Assembly: GCA_018136815.1 (NCBI GenBank)
Contig: CM030935.1
Coordinates: 4,166,299 to 4,230,298, forward strand
DNA length: 64,000 nt
DNA from: Isochrysis galbana
Lineage: Eukaryota; Haptophyta; Isochrysidales; Isochrysidaceae
Direction: 5' to 3'
Positions 10,054 to 20,289 of the stretch are shown piece by piece. The notes under the pieces are model-generated. The model saw only the letters and a program-made list of their open reading frames with translations. It was not told the DNA's origin and made no database searches. The first letter of the stretch is position 1. Each line of letters begins with the position of its first letter. A program made the translations under genes and the position numbers.

Positions 10054-13000
10054 TCAAGCCCCGTGCCGATTCTTCCAACCAGCCGCGTCCGATGGCCCTG
10101 TGCACCCTGGGGTTCCGCTGCCGGTTGCCGAGTATTTTCTTCCCTGCGTATGCGGTATGCGTTGGAGCCGGAGAGGCGAGGGTGCAGTTGCGCGACCTGG
10201 AGCGTCCTCGTGCGATAGCACGTTCATAGAGCGGCGGTTCAAGGAAGCATACGGCGCACCTAGGGCTACCGCATTCGCAGCAGGGCTGTCGAAAGGACCT
10301 AGAATGGGCGATGTCGGGAGATTGTCTGGGCTAGTCGCCTGTCGTGAGAGCTCGTTCACTTCACCAAGAGCCTCGTCGCGACTAGCGTCATAAGCGGTTT
10401 GGCGCAGCTCCTCCACGTATTTGAAGGATTCCTCTCGTGAACCTAGTCGCGAGCTCTCGCGTGATTGAGAGCACGAGCCTTGGCAAGATGCAGAACGAGA
10501 ACCGCGATTGAGGCGCATGTGGCCGTAGCTACCCCGCTCGGTGTGTTCGTCGGCGTGGGCTTCGAGAGCGGACTCGAGGTTTGATTGCAACTCCGGAATG
10601 TGCCCTCGCCACGGCACAACGCCCGAGGGTGGTGCCGAGGCAAATGCGGAGGACATGACGGAGGAGGCGGTGGAAGATCGGGAGAGGCGACGGCGCCAAA
10701 GTTTGAGGACGGCCACGCCGCCCGATGAGGACGAGATGAGGCTTGTCATCGCGTCCAGTGGGTGGCATTCGATCACCGCCTCCTGCGAATCAAAATCAGG
10801 ACATGAAGGACAGTCGGGTAAGAGGATGTCTTTGATGTTGGGCTGGGTGCACGGTGCTTGCTGATTTACGGCTGACCCGACGATGGGGTGGGGTGGGGTG
10901 GGAGCGAAAATGTGGTGTGTGTGTGTGCGCGCGCGCGCGCGCGCGCGCGCTACTGCTTTCGACAAGGCTAGAAAGGATCGCCGTCCCGCCGCCGCACTTT
11001 GCAGCCCCTTGTACCTGCATGTTGCGTTTGCAGAGCAGCCAAGAATCACCGGTGGCGTAAACAGCACGGATGTCTTCAATGTCCAGCTCCTTGAGCTGAT
11101 CAACCCGAATCGTCACGCTCCGAACTCCGCTATCACCTCCAACGCCGCTGGCGCCCGTCTTCAGCGTTTGGAGAGGCCATAGCTGGCGCCCGCGTCGGTA
11201 CACCTCCGCCAGCACCTCCAGTGCTGCCACAGTGTACTCTGGGCTTAGGTGACGAAGGAGATGGGGGGAGTAGTAGACAAGGATCGCGGGTCCCATGCCT
11301 GTCTGACGCGGGCTTGAGCGACTAAACTCCTGCCCCACGATACCAGTACGGCACATCTCCTCGGAGAGCACACGGCGGTCATCAGGCGAGAGCCTATCCC
11401 ATGCACTGCCGACGTGGGCGCGTGGGGTAGGGATGTGGGGTGATGAAGGTGGATGGCTCACAAGTCGTTGGGTACGCGTTCATTGAATCTCAGGCAATGA
11501 GATCATGGATCATGAAGATGCTGACAAGGATGGTGCAGCTGTCGATCGAAGCAAGGCCAAGGCGCGCACCTTAAGACGCTGGTCTGCTTCTCAACGGTTT
11601 GCGCCTGGCAGACGAGGCGCATCAGAGCGATTGCACTGTCGCCGGTTGGGCAGTCCGAGAGCAGCGGCATAGACATACTATTCTCGACCCAGTAGCGCTC
11701 CAGATACGACTCGAGTACCTCAGTCTCACTTCGCGTTGCTAGCTCTGAGAGGACCTGTGGAGGGAGGTGGCGGAGAAGGGGCTTCAATGGCTGGCATGCA
11801 CTGGAGGTTCGGGGCATTTACACGCCAGGGAAGGGGTGGGGGTGGGTGGGGGAGGCGGAGGGGGCGGAGCGGTTCCGATCAACCTTTAGGAGCGAGACGT
11901 TTTGCTGTGGCCCTCATACCTTGAAGGATCGGATGAAAGAGCCCAGCACCTGCTGTGGGAAACTGAGCACGAGTTTCTCGGATCCATCTAGCGGCGACGG
12001 CACTGCCCCCGCCAAGTCGGTGAGCCAATGCACAAAGTAGAAGGCGACGTCGGCGGGTTCGGCATCGCCAGCCGAGATGACCTCCTTGAACTTAGAGAAG
12101 AGCGCGCTCGGCGGCGCCTCGCCCTGGACTAGCCAGCCGTGATTGAAGCTCATCTTGGACTGCGTGAAGAGGATTGATCGTTGCATCCGGGGCGATAGGC
12201 CAGCGAATGAGGGCAGCGCATCGGGAAAGAAGTCGAGCACGTAGTACATGGCAATATCATGGTCATTGATCACCTCGTCGGTGACGAATCCTTGGAAAGG
12301 CGAGTGCTCCGGCCGAACTCTGAGCCGCAGTGTTAGGCGTCAAGATGGGGGGGGGGGGGGGATTAGTTTGGGAACCAAGGGCGGGGAGGTGGCGGCTGCC
12401 GTCACAAAGATGCAGCGACGACGTGCATGCATCAGGGGCTAGGTTCACTCACCGTGGGAGCAAGGCCTCCGCCTTGAAAACGTCGTGGATGGCAGTGAGC
12501 GCAAGCATCGCTACTGTCCGTTCCACGTTCACACTGACGGTCGAGATGTCCACCCGGGTCAACGGAGTCGTTGTATTGCAGGATGCGCCGCTGAGAGATG
12601 ATTCGGATGCGAGTTCGGTCGAGGTCTCGCCGAAGTCTTTGCACTCCAGCATCTGCGCGTCCAAGAGGAGTTGTAGGAGGCCTCGCCACTCCTGCTCCAT
12701 GAAAAAGGCGTGCTGCTTGGCCGCGCGCGCGTCATCTGAAGCGCGAGTACAGGGGACAGACGCAGGAGGTCTTGGCGCATCTTGGCATGAGTGGGCCCGC
12801 CAATGCTATGGAGGATCATGAGCCGTTGGAGGGTGTAGCGCCACGTGTCAGGGCTTGTGGGAATCCTCCCCTAAAAAGATCCACCCCTCTCTATGATCCT
12901 GCTGTGCTGTTGATGCGCCGGCCATCGGCTGCAACGCGCCTCGGGACATCTGGGCGCATGCCGACTGCTCACCAGCGATTTGTTGTGGAGTCGGCGGCAT

Positions 13001-14349
13001 TCGCGGTGTCCAAGCGTCATCTACGCCAAACGAGAAGCCTCTGTGATCCATAAGGGACAGCGTTGAGGCGTCAGTTCGCAGTCTGGACATCTACTGCTCG
13101 GCGTGAGCGTTGAGGCGTCAGTTCGCAGTCTGGACATCTACTGCTCGGCGTGCCATCCCCTCAAGATGACCAATCAGTGTTCCACTGGCCCAGCGCTTTC
13201 ACTGTGGAGATTCAATGCTTGCCCAACGCGCCGCGCCCTCACCGTTCTCCATCGATGCCTATCCTCGCGAGCCAATACACCCCGAACAATGCGCCTAAGG
13301 TGCGCAGATACTCCTCCTCTGCCGTCAACCCAGACGAGATATCCGTATGGCCAGCGGGAGCCTCTTCGTGGTGGACTGTGTAGAGCTGTAGCTCGGGGAA
13401 GGCCTGGCGGATGTCCACGTAGAAATCACGCAGCCCGTAGCTGTAGGGACGCAGGGCGCGGGGGCAAGGGAGACTGAGCTAGATGGATGGAAATGTGCTG
13501 TCAGACTCGAGGGCATGCTGCGCAGCCATAGCTACTTGTATGACTCCCTCAACCTCAACCTCGGCGTGGATCGCAGGGGGCTCCCCAGGGCTCGCAGGAC
13601 GTGCGAGCGCACCCCGGCTCGCGAATGCGCATCGCTGCGCGTCGCGCAGCATCCCAATCTGTCTTCCGCTCGGACAGCGCGAGCGGGATGGCTAGCTCTG
13701 GCGAGCCGACAACTGAGTTGGTGACGCTGCGCGCCTCCGGCGCGGCGAGCAGGAAATCGGATCGTGCCGCTGAGTATGCCGAGCGCACGCGCGTCTGGCC
13801 GCGGAAGAGCAGCCGGTACATGGTCTCCTCTTCCTCTCGGAGGTTGGAGACCTGGCGAGTGAGTGCTTCAATTCGCCGCTCGTGCTGTGTGGCGGTGACA
13901 AAACGCTCGCGGCAGGCAGAAAGGGCGCAGAAGTAGAGGCGGCGAGAGGCGATAACCGCCTCCGAATAGGCCCACGTGACCGAGACGGCCGCCACCGCCA
14001 GCACTGCGCCGAGCGTCGGGTCGAGTCGGGCGGGGTGCGGGAGGAGCGGCGAGGAGGCAATCGCAGCCGCGACGACCCCCACCGCGAGCAAGCCGACGAG
14101 GGCGAGATTGCGCATGGGCGAGGCGGCATGTGAAGCGTATGCTGCCTCGACGCGCGCCTCTGTGAATGCATAGCCCGCCCACGAGAGCCGGAGCGGGCTG
14201 GCCCTCGCGTTCATGGCCGCAAGCTCGATGATTGCCGCCTCAAGGATTGGTGTGTACATCTGCTCGTCGGAGAGGAGGGTTCGGCCGCGCTTGGTGCGCA
14301 GCGAGGGGGAGAAGGTGCGCTCAGCTGACGACGAGCCGCCGCTCGCCAT
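10054..14349 (-). CDS. Multi-exon membrane protein of unknown function
   Basis: I do not recognise the family. The start is the ATG at 14349 (MASGGSSS). The first exon encodes two hydrophobic helices (NLALVGLLAVGVVAAAIASS and LGAVLAVAAVSVTWAYSEAV). Later exons, by GT-AG and phase: about 13440-13242 (GLRDFYVDIRQAFPELQ), 12870-12453 (WRYTLQRLMILHSIGG), 12319-11920 (MYYVLDFFPDALPSF, FYFVHWLTDLAGAV), 11754-11570 (VLSELATRSETEVLESYL), 11405-11015 (PAILVYYSPHLLRHLSPEY) and 10842-10054. The last four junctions join in phase exactly. A frame break sits in a CG run near 12721-12729. The 13242-12870 link does not join in phase, so an exon may be missing or damaged by the tandem duplication at 13060-13151. 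The end of exon 1 is unresolved. The last exon is Ser-rich and probably disordered. Confidence 0.65.
10921..10951. repeat. (GT)n-(GC)n dinucleotide tract inside an intron
   Basis: GTGTGTGTGC followed by an uninterrupted GC alternation of about 24 bases, within the last intron (10843-11014) of the unknown membrane protein gene. Alternating CG can adopt Z-DNA. Confidence 0.8.
13060..13151. repeat. 45-bp tandem duplication, 47-bp period
   Basis: GCGTTGAGGCGTCAGTTCGC through CTGCTCGGCGT occurs identically at 13060-13104 and 13107-13151. It lies where the unknown gene's reading does not join, and may be recent damage or an assembly artefact. Confidence 0.9.
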
Positions 14350-14359
14350 CGTGGTGCCT

Positions 14360-15060
14360 GCCCCCCCCCACCCCCCCTCCCCTCTGTCTGCCTCTCTCCC
14401 TCGCCCCCCCACCCCCCTTTTTCTAGATCCAGGAAGAGAGAAGCGGAATAACGAAGATTTGCTCATTTGCTCTCTCTCCCCCCCCCCGCTCCCCCCTCTC
14501 CTCCTCCTCCTCTCTCCCCCCCTCTTCCTCTGGTCCCTCCTCTCCTCTCCCACCCCTCTCTTCTCATGACAGACTTTACGAGGAAGAGGAAAAGAAGAGA
14601 AGGGGGAAGAGGGGGAGAGAGTCGTCCGGTGCGGAGCTCCGCAATCACTCAGTCCCAAGAAGAGAGAAAAAGACCGGGGGGGAGGGGGGGGGGGGCGGAG
14701 GGCGGCGGCGGCGGCGCGGCGGGTTCCCCCCCCCTCCCCTTCCCCCCCTCTCCCCTTCCTCCTTCTCCAACCCCTCCCCCCCCCCCCCCCGCCCCCCCTC
14801 CCTGCCTCTCCCCCCTTCCTTCCCCCCTCCCCCCCCGCTCCCCCCCATCCCCCCCCGCGCGCCTGCCCTCTCCCCCCTCACTCACTCACAGGAGACTCCC
14901 GCCCCCCCCCCCCGCCACGTCCCCCCCCCCCCCCCTCTCCTCTCTCCTCGCCCCTCCCCGCTTCTCTCCCCTCCCCCTCCCCCCCGCCGCCGCCGCCCTA
15001 CCCCGCGCCCCCAGTTTGTTACGTGGCCGCGTGCACACACACCCCTACATATTTCCATAT
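14360..15060. repeat. C-rich / CT-rich low-complexity tract
   Basis: Long C homopolymers and CCCCTCC runs upstream of the unknown gene's start. Open frames across it are Pro/Gly/Arg-rich translations of the repeat and are not supported. Confidence 0.8.
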
Positions 15061-15594
15061 TTCCCTATTTTCTACCTCGCATCACACATAACACATTAAA
15101 CATACAGTACTCTCTCTTCTACTTGCGCCGATTTCGGGACCACCTCAACCTTCGCAGACAGAAAAGAGGAAACTCTCAACGGGATCTTGCGCAGGTTTCA
15201 GGTTTGAAGGGAAGAAGCAGTCCCAACCTTCCTCGGATGGGGTGACAGCTCATCAGCTCTCGGGGGGCGGTTGAGGCGTCTCAACTATGAACAAACAGTG
15301 ATTACACGACTGCGAGATTTCTTGAGTCGCCGCTGTTGAGCCACTGTTCATACTGGACTCTCCAAATTGAATAGAGTAGTAAAAAACCTTTGAAGATGCC
15401 ATCTACTGCTATTACACGTACCCTCTATCCCCAGGTGTCCCGACGACGTCGCCCTCATCCCACGCTCTCTCCCCCTTCCGCTACCCCCCGTCGGAAAAAA
15501 AAACTGAAGGTTCAGGGCTACACACCTACACACCTACACCTACTAGTCGCCTGGTATTTTACTACCCTTCCGCCGCCACTGCCCTTTATAGTTA
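15061..15594. other. Intergenic, no gene recognised
   Basis: Contains an AAAACCTTTGAAGATGCC motif near 15380. Similar CTTTGAAGATGCTTACTACTGC and CTTGAAGATGCC motifs occur at 63922 and 56584, so this is probably another short dispersed repeat. Confidence 0.4.
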
Positions 15595-15707
15595 TTCATA
15601 GCCCGGTCACTCACTCATTTTAACCACTATTTCCCACCTCCCCTGGGTGTCCAAGGATTCCGCAAGGTCCCCCCCTACCTGCCCCGGCAACTCCCTCCCC
15701 CCTCCTT
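15595..15707 (+). repeat. Dispersed repeat R3, truncated copy
   Basis: TAGCCCGGTCACTCACTCAT through CCTGCCCCGGCAACTCCC matches the inverted copy ending at about 60290 nearly base for base. It stops where an R1 tail begins. Confidence 0.75.
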
Positions 15708-15800
15708 AATAATATAACTGAGCATTATTCGTACCACTACTCTCACTAGTCACTAGCCCTGGTACTAACACGACAACCCTCAGCGCACTTGTGACGGACT
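15708..15800 (-). mobile_element. Dispersed element R1, short 5'-truncated copy
   Basis: Only the last 90-95 bases of R1, ending in its ATAATATAACTGAGCATT tail (read on the minus strand as ...CTCAGTTATATTAT). It is followed at 15827-15840 by CCGGATGGGACGGA, a likely hAT terminus relic. Confidence 0.7.
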
Positions 15801-15849
15801 GGAGGTTATGGATGGGATAGGAGGAACCGGATGGGACGGAAGGTAGGCG

Positions 15850-17405
15850 GCGGAAGGCACGGCCTTTTGGGCCTTGGCGGGTTAAACGGGCTGACCATCT
15901 TCCATGGTTGGAAGATGGATGGCGGGCAGTGGCGAGGGCGAGCGCGAGGACGGAGCGGACATGGCGGACAGCGGGTGTGGGTGGGTGCGTGAGTGGATTG
16001 GATTGGTGTTGTAAGATTGCTTGTTACGACGGAGCGAGAGTGAGAGCGAGAACGAGGGAGCGAGGAGCGACTGGGGCGAGGGACGAGGGCGACAGAGGCC
16101 GATAGGGTACCAATCCGACTAGTCCGACAACAATCCGAGACACGCACACTCGACTCTCGCCCAACATTCCTCCACACTAACGTATCTTTCCCCACTTGGG
16201 CGGGGAAGACACAGAAGGAAGGAAACAAGGAAGAGAAAGCCGACAAGAGAGCGACGATGCGACGGAAGAGCCGACGGCGAACGGCGGTTACCGCGAACGA
16301 GTAGGTAGAAAGTAAGGAGGGAATCTACGTGCGTAAACCGAAAGGGGCGAGAGGGTAGGCTTCGCGCGGGGGAAAAGTCCGCAGCGACGAACACCTACGA
16401 CGAGGGCGAGAGCGAGCGCGGGGGAACGACAGCAAGGAGGGACCAAAGGCCGAGCAAGGCCCCTGAGAGGTCATAGTAGAAGTCGGGTCTGACAGCTTCT
16501 GCCATCGAGTGCTAGGGACGAAGAGAGAGACGGAGGTTCGGAGGTTCGCAACGCGCGGCGTTGGAGGGTAGGGCCGAGGCTAGCTAGCGAGCTAGAGGAA
16601 GAGAGAGGAGGAGAATGAGAGCTTCTTAGGTCCAAGGTAGGCACGAGAGACTACAACGCAGGGACTCAAAAAGATCCCTCGCACGCAGACACACACGAAC
16701 TAAACCAAACAGGGCGAAAACTAACCACACCCAGGACGGACTGTCAAGCGTCGGCACCAAGGCAACTCATCGGCGCACAGACATGCGACAGAGAAGTCGG
16801 AACAACGAGGGCAGACCTCGCTGGGGAGCTACCGCCGATACACGAAGAGAAGACGGAAGACTACAACCGATGCATGAAGAGAAGACAGAAGACAGTCGTG
16901 GAACGTTTGATGACATCGAAAGAAAGTAAGAGAAGGGGTAGGATGTCGCCGACGAGACCTTGAGGCTTAAAATAACCCACCGGTTAGAAGTAAAAGTCTG
17001 TCATCATATGGAATACGACACTCCCCGACTAAATTCGAGTCGTCTCGACGAGCGGCATGGAAGGAGAACAAAGCAACCGAAATAGAAGAAATCCGAAAAC
17101 AAATCAACCGAAATAGAAGAAATCCAGAATTAGAACAACGAGGTGAGAGAAACCCCAGTTAACCGAGAAACCAAACATTGAAGGCGACGCTGGAAATAGA
17201 AGACGAGAGCACCCGTGGGCCCTTTGAGCACAAATTCGGAAGCTTGTCGCGGCAACCTATTTGTACGCATCGTCCCACCCATTTCTCCCTTTTACAGGAG
17301 TTTTGCTCGGGTGTTGCGGTGGGTGCAACCGCAGACGACACGCGTCTCATCTCCTGCAACCAACGGCGATCAACGAAGAAAGAGAAACAATCTGCTACAA
17401 CAACA
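15850..17405. other. Non-coding, A/G-rich; diverged copy of the 3346-3600 module
   Basis: No gene recognised. At 16,700-17,060 the ordered blocks CGAAAACTAAC, AAGGCAACTCATCGGC and ACGACACTCCCCGACTAAATTCGAGTCG parallel 3346-3590 in the same order and strand, with larger spacing. This suggests two old copies of one element or leader region. Confidence 0.45.
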
Positions 17406-18704
17406 GAGGGATTTTGCAACAGTTGAAACAGCGGGTTACAAGACGTGCTCCGCCTCTGTCGCAACGGAGTTTCAACCGCCTCGCAAAAGGGCAACTCGGC
17501 AGAAATATCAAGTTTTCGAGGTTGAAACTTTGGAGTTGGGGCGAGATCACCCTGAGAGAGGGGAGAGCGCCGCGCCGGGACGAGAGATGCCGACCCGCCA
17601 CTTCAATGCGCAGGAGCTGGGTGAGTCCCAGCTCGCGCTCACAGCGGCGATGCTGCTGGGGATGAGGAGGCGCCGGCGGCAGGCGTCGCTGCGGCGCCAG
17701 GGCCGGCACAGTGAGGCGCAGCGGCACAGCCGCCTCAACGAGGTGGCGATGCTTGCGTTTGCAGCGGAGCCGCTTCTTCGCTCGACCCGCTCGCGCATTG
17801 GGCCAGAGCGCCTGTCGCTGGTGCGTCTGGAGCGCGAGACAGCGGAGGCAGGTGGAGGCGATGGGATTGTCGTGCGCGACATCTACGCACGCTTCGGTGT
17901 GCGCCTTGAGGACTTGCCACGCTTCATCGCTGCACTCGATCTGCCTGCAGGCTTCTCGACGCCAAGCAGGCATGTGGCTAGCGCTGAGGAGGCAGTGCTG
18001 CTCACGCTCCGGCGTTTCAAGACGGCAGGTGAGCGCCCGTCGCGGCACATGTGACACCCTGGATCCTTCACACTCCCACGGCTTTCTTCTCCTTCCTTGG
18101 CACCGCAGGTAGCGTAGCTGGGCTTATGTGGGAGTGTGGTCGTAGTGAGGCTGCAATATGTGAGATTCACCAGACTGTAGTTGAGTACATACATGAACAC
18201 TTTCCACACCTCATAGACTCACGAAGCTTCTCTTCTTTTGCCCCATCGTTCCCGCGCTTTGCCAAGGTCTTTGAGGAGGCCGGCACGGGAGTGCACAACC
18301 TAATTGGATTCGTGGATGGCAAGCTCTGGCAGACGGCGAGGCCGGTTCGAGGGCAAAGGTTCTATTACTCTGGACACAAGCGGGCTGAGGGGAAGGCATG
18401 GGGCATGGGTCGCGGACGTGGGGCGTGGGGATGGCCGCGCAGTGGTCAAGGTGTGGGCTGCAGCCGAGGTGGCGCAGCCGCGGCACCGGTCATGCAAGAG
18501 GACGAGAGGGCGCGGGGGGCGAGAGGGAAGTGCCACGCTCGCACCGTCGCAGCGGCCATCTCGTAAACCACCTTGCGGAGTTTCTTTCACTGCAGGGGAG
18601 TCGAACCAAACCAACGGGTTTTTCTCGCGTTGGCGCCATTGTTGAGACTCGGTTGGCTCTTCCAACCATCTTTCAACCAGAGTTTTAGCACTGCAAAATC
18701 CCTC
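17406..18704 (+). mobile_element. PIF/Harbinger-like transposon, internally deleted copy
   Basis: The inverted termini GAGGGATTTTGCA (17406-17418 and 18692-18704) are perfect over 13 bp. Inside are the first exon and the start of the second exon of a PIF/Harbinger transposase, clearly related to the intact gene at 52030-53303. The element is about 1.3 kb against about 4.3 kb for the two-gene copy, and the Myb-like gene is absent. A clear 3-bp target duplication was not found. Confidence 0.8.
17587..18384 (+). pseudogene. PIF/Harbinger transposase, truncated
   Basis: Exon 1 (17587-18028) encodes MPTRHF... with RDIYARFGVRLEDLPRF. A phase-1 intron (18029-18108) sits at exactly the same codon as in the intact gene. 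Exon 2 reads through WECGRSEAA, DSRSFSSFAP and GFVDGKLWQTARPVRG to YYSGHKR, then departs from homology. The second and third acidic residues of the DDE site (GDSAYP and VEWGFGK in the intact copy) are missing, so it cannot be active. The shared intron position shows common descent of the two copies. Confidence 0.8.
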
Positions 18705-18855
18705 GAACGAAAGGGAGGGAATGATTCCGAAGACACGCGAAACTCGGTGAAGTGCAATCTCCGACGACCCTATTATTGGAGTCAAAGAGAGAAGCCACAG
18801 AGGGGGAAGGGAGAAAGGCCGCGGACTGAGCGTCGAGCGATGGCAGCGAAGAACG

Positions 18856-19010
18856 AAAAAAAAAACCTTTTAATATTCTCGCCACGCGCGCGGCTATGTA
18901 GCTGTCTATCGTAGCCACGCCCGTTTCCCTTCCTTTCCCTCACTTCCCGCCTTGCGGCAACTCCCCTCGTGCTCTACTTAGGGGCCCAGGTTGTGGGGGG
19001 GGTTGGGTAG
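18856..19010 (+). repeat. Dispersed repeat R2, copy 2
   Basis: A-run then CCTTTTAATATTCTCGCC, parallel to 1103-1260. Confidence 0.6.
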
Positions 19011-19179
19011 GGCGGGGGTGCACCGGCCCCTAGTGGTCTGTCCTCGCCTTCCTCCTGTGCCTCTAGGTGGCCCGTTTCTCCCTGCGTCGGTGTGAGTGGT
19101 TGATTGTTGCTGCGTCTCCTTTGTTTTCATCGCCCATCCCTTTTTGGGGTGTTTTCTAGGAGGGAGATGCGCCTCAGCT

Positions 19180-19671
19180 TTAGGCGAGTTTTTCGGCTAG
19201 GCCGAGTGTCCCTGCTACGAGGCCGAGGTTGTCGTTCATTATTAGCTTTCCTTTGTCGTTTTCTGTAAAAATGGGGGCGCTGAGCTCTAACGGTATTTTC
19301 AGCTTAGGTTTTCTACCCTGGGCCACCTTACGAGTGCGCATTCGGTGATCGCCGTTTGGCGGGGCAATACCCCTCACCAGGGTAGTGAACCTTATTAGCA
19401 TGGATTCCAAGACCGGTATGTAGTGGTACGTGTGTGATTCAAACTCTATTCTGTAGAAGTCTCTTATTATGTATCGCCATGCTATTACATAGAGGGTTTT
19501 TAGGCTATCTGGCGTGGTTTCTGCCGGGTATGCAAACAGTCTGTCTTTTGTTTTCTGTTTTTTTGGCCTATTTGGTTTTGGGGTGTAGTTAGCGATTGCG
19601 TCTATTGTGTCGAAGATCTTCCTCGTCGCGGGGCACCACGCTAGGTGACACGAATCTTCTTCACTACTGCA
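19180..19671 (-). CDS. Unknown ORF in AT-richer DNA, no start codon at its 5' part
   Basis: Open for 163 codons from just after a TAG at 19672-19674 to a TAA at 19180. The first ATG is only at 19401, so most of the frame has no ATG. The peptide looks protein-like, not repeat-like: HLAWCPATRKIFDTIDAIAN, YVIAWRYIIRDFYRIEFE and a C-terminus LIMNDNLGLVAGTLGLAEKLA. Codon use is visibly AT-richer than in neighbouring genes. It lies next to and opposite a tyrosine recombinase fragment, so both may belong to one mobile element. I do not recognise the family. Confidence 0.45.
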   Translation of the reverse strand, partial: CSSEEDSCHLAWCPATRKIFDTIDAIANYTPKPNRPKKQKTKDRLFAYPAETTPDSLKTLYVIAWRYIIRDFYRIEFESHTYHYIPVLESMLIRFTTLVRGIAPPNGDHRMRTRKVAQGRKPKLKIPLELSAPIFTENDKGKLIMNDNLGLVAGTLGLAEKLA

Positions 19672-19955
19672 CTACTGCCCATATGTCTAGGTGGGTGGCT
19701 GCGACCTTGAACTCATACGACATTAAGGCTCCCGAGGGGTTCGCGTATCTCGGCCATTCCCTCCGTTCAGGCGCATCCTCAGCTATCGAGGCTATTAAGG
19801 TGCCGAGAGCGAGAGCAGACTGGCTAGGGGGATGGGCGCCAGGTACCTCGACCCGCGAGAAGCACTACATTGATCCAACTGTAGGTCCGAGCGAGGCAGC
19901 ATACGCTCTCTTTGGGTGGCTACTCGATCACGCGTACTCCGTGTCAGATGCTTAA
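19672..19955 (+). pseudogene. Tyrosine recombinase, C-terminal fragment (DIRS/Crypton-like)
   Basis: Contains the catalytic C-terminal block of tyrosine recombinases: GHSLRSGASSA (the HxxR box), GGWAP (the W/H position) and EKHYID (nucleophile Tyr). It ends IDPTVGP...FGWLL. The N-terminal half and upstream Arg box are not open here. This type of recombinase is carried by DIRS-like retrotransposons and Cryptons. The frame upstream of about 19660 has no coding support, so treat it as a relic. Confidence 0.7.
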
Positions 19956-20027
19956 GAGCCACCCCTCCTTCTTGTTCCGCCGCGCCGCGGCGAGGGCGAG
20001 GGGTGTGGTTGTGTGGTTGGCAATACA

Positions 20028-20250
20028 CCACTCCGAGGATAAGTAGGACTTCTAGTCTAGCTCGAATGCAGGGTTTTAAAGTAACCCACGTTCGAACGGC
20101 TTCGGAGCTCCAGACTGATCCTCCGGCTTTCGCTCTCCCAACCCACCCAACCCATTGTTAGGCTGTGGGCGCCTTAGGAGAATTAATATTATCCTAGAGT
20201 ATAAGGCAACTCCGAGGATAAGTAGGACTTAAAGCCTAGCTCGAACCTAT
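20028..20250 (+). repeat. Pair of about 40-bp direct repeats around 135 bp
   Basis: CTCCGAGGATAAGTAGGACTT followed by a few bases and CTAGCTCGAA occurs at about 20032-20072 and 20210-20246. It lies just downstream of the recombinase fragment. Split or direct repeats flanking recombinase-type elements are expected, but membership is inferred only from position. Confidence 0.6.
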
Positions 20251-20289
20251 GAATACTCCAACGTCGGCACGAGGCGGCGGCGGGCGGCG

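Noticed and set aside
14465-15100. Long Pro/Arg-rich ORFs on both strands
   Set aside because: They are translations of C- and CT-rich low-complexity DNA; frames stay open only because the repeat lacks stops.
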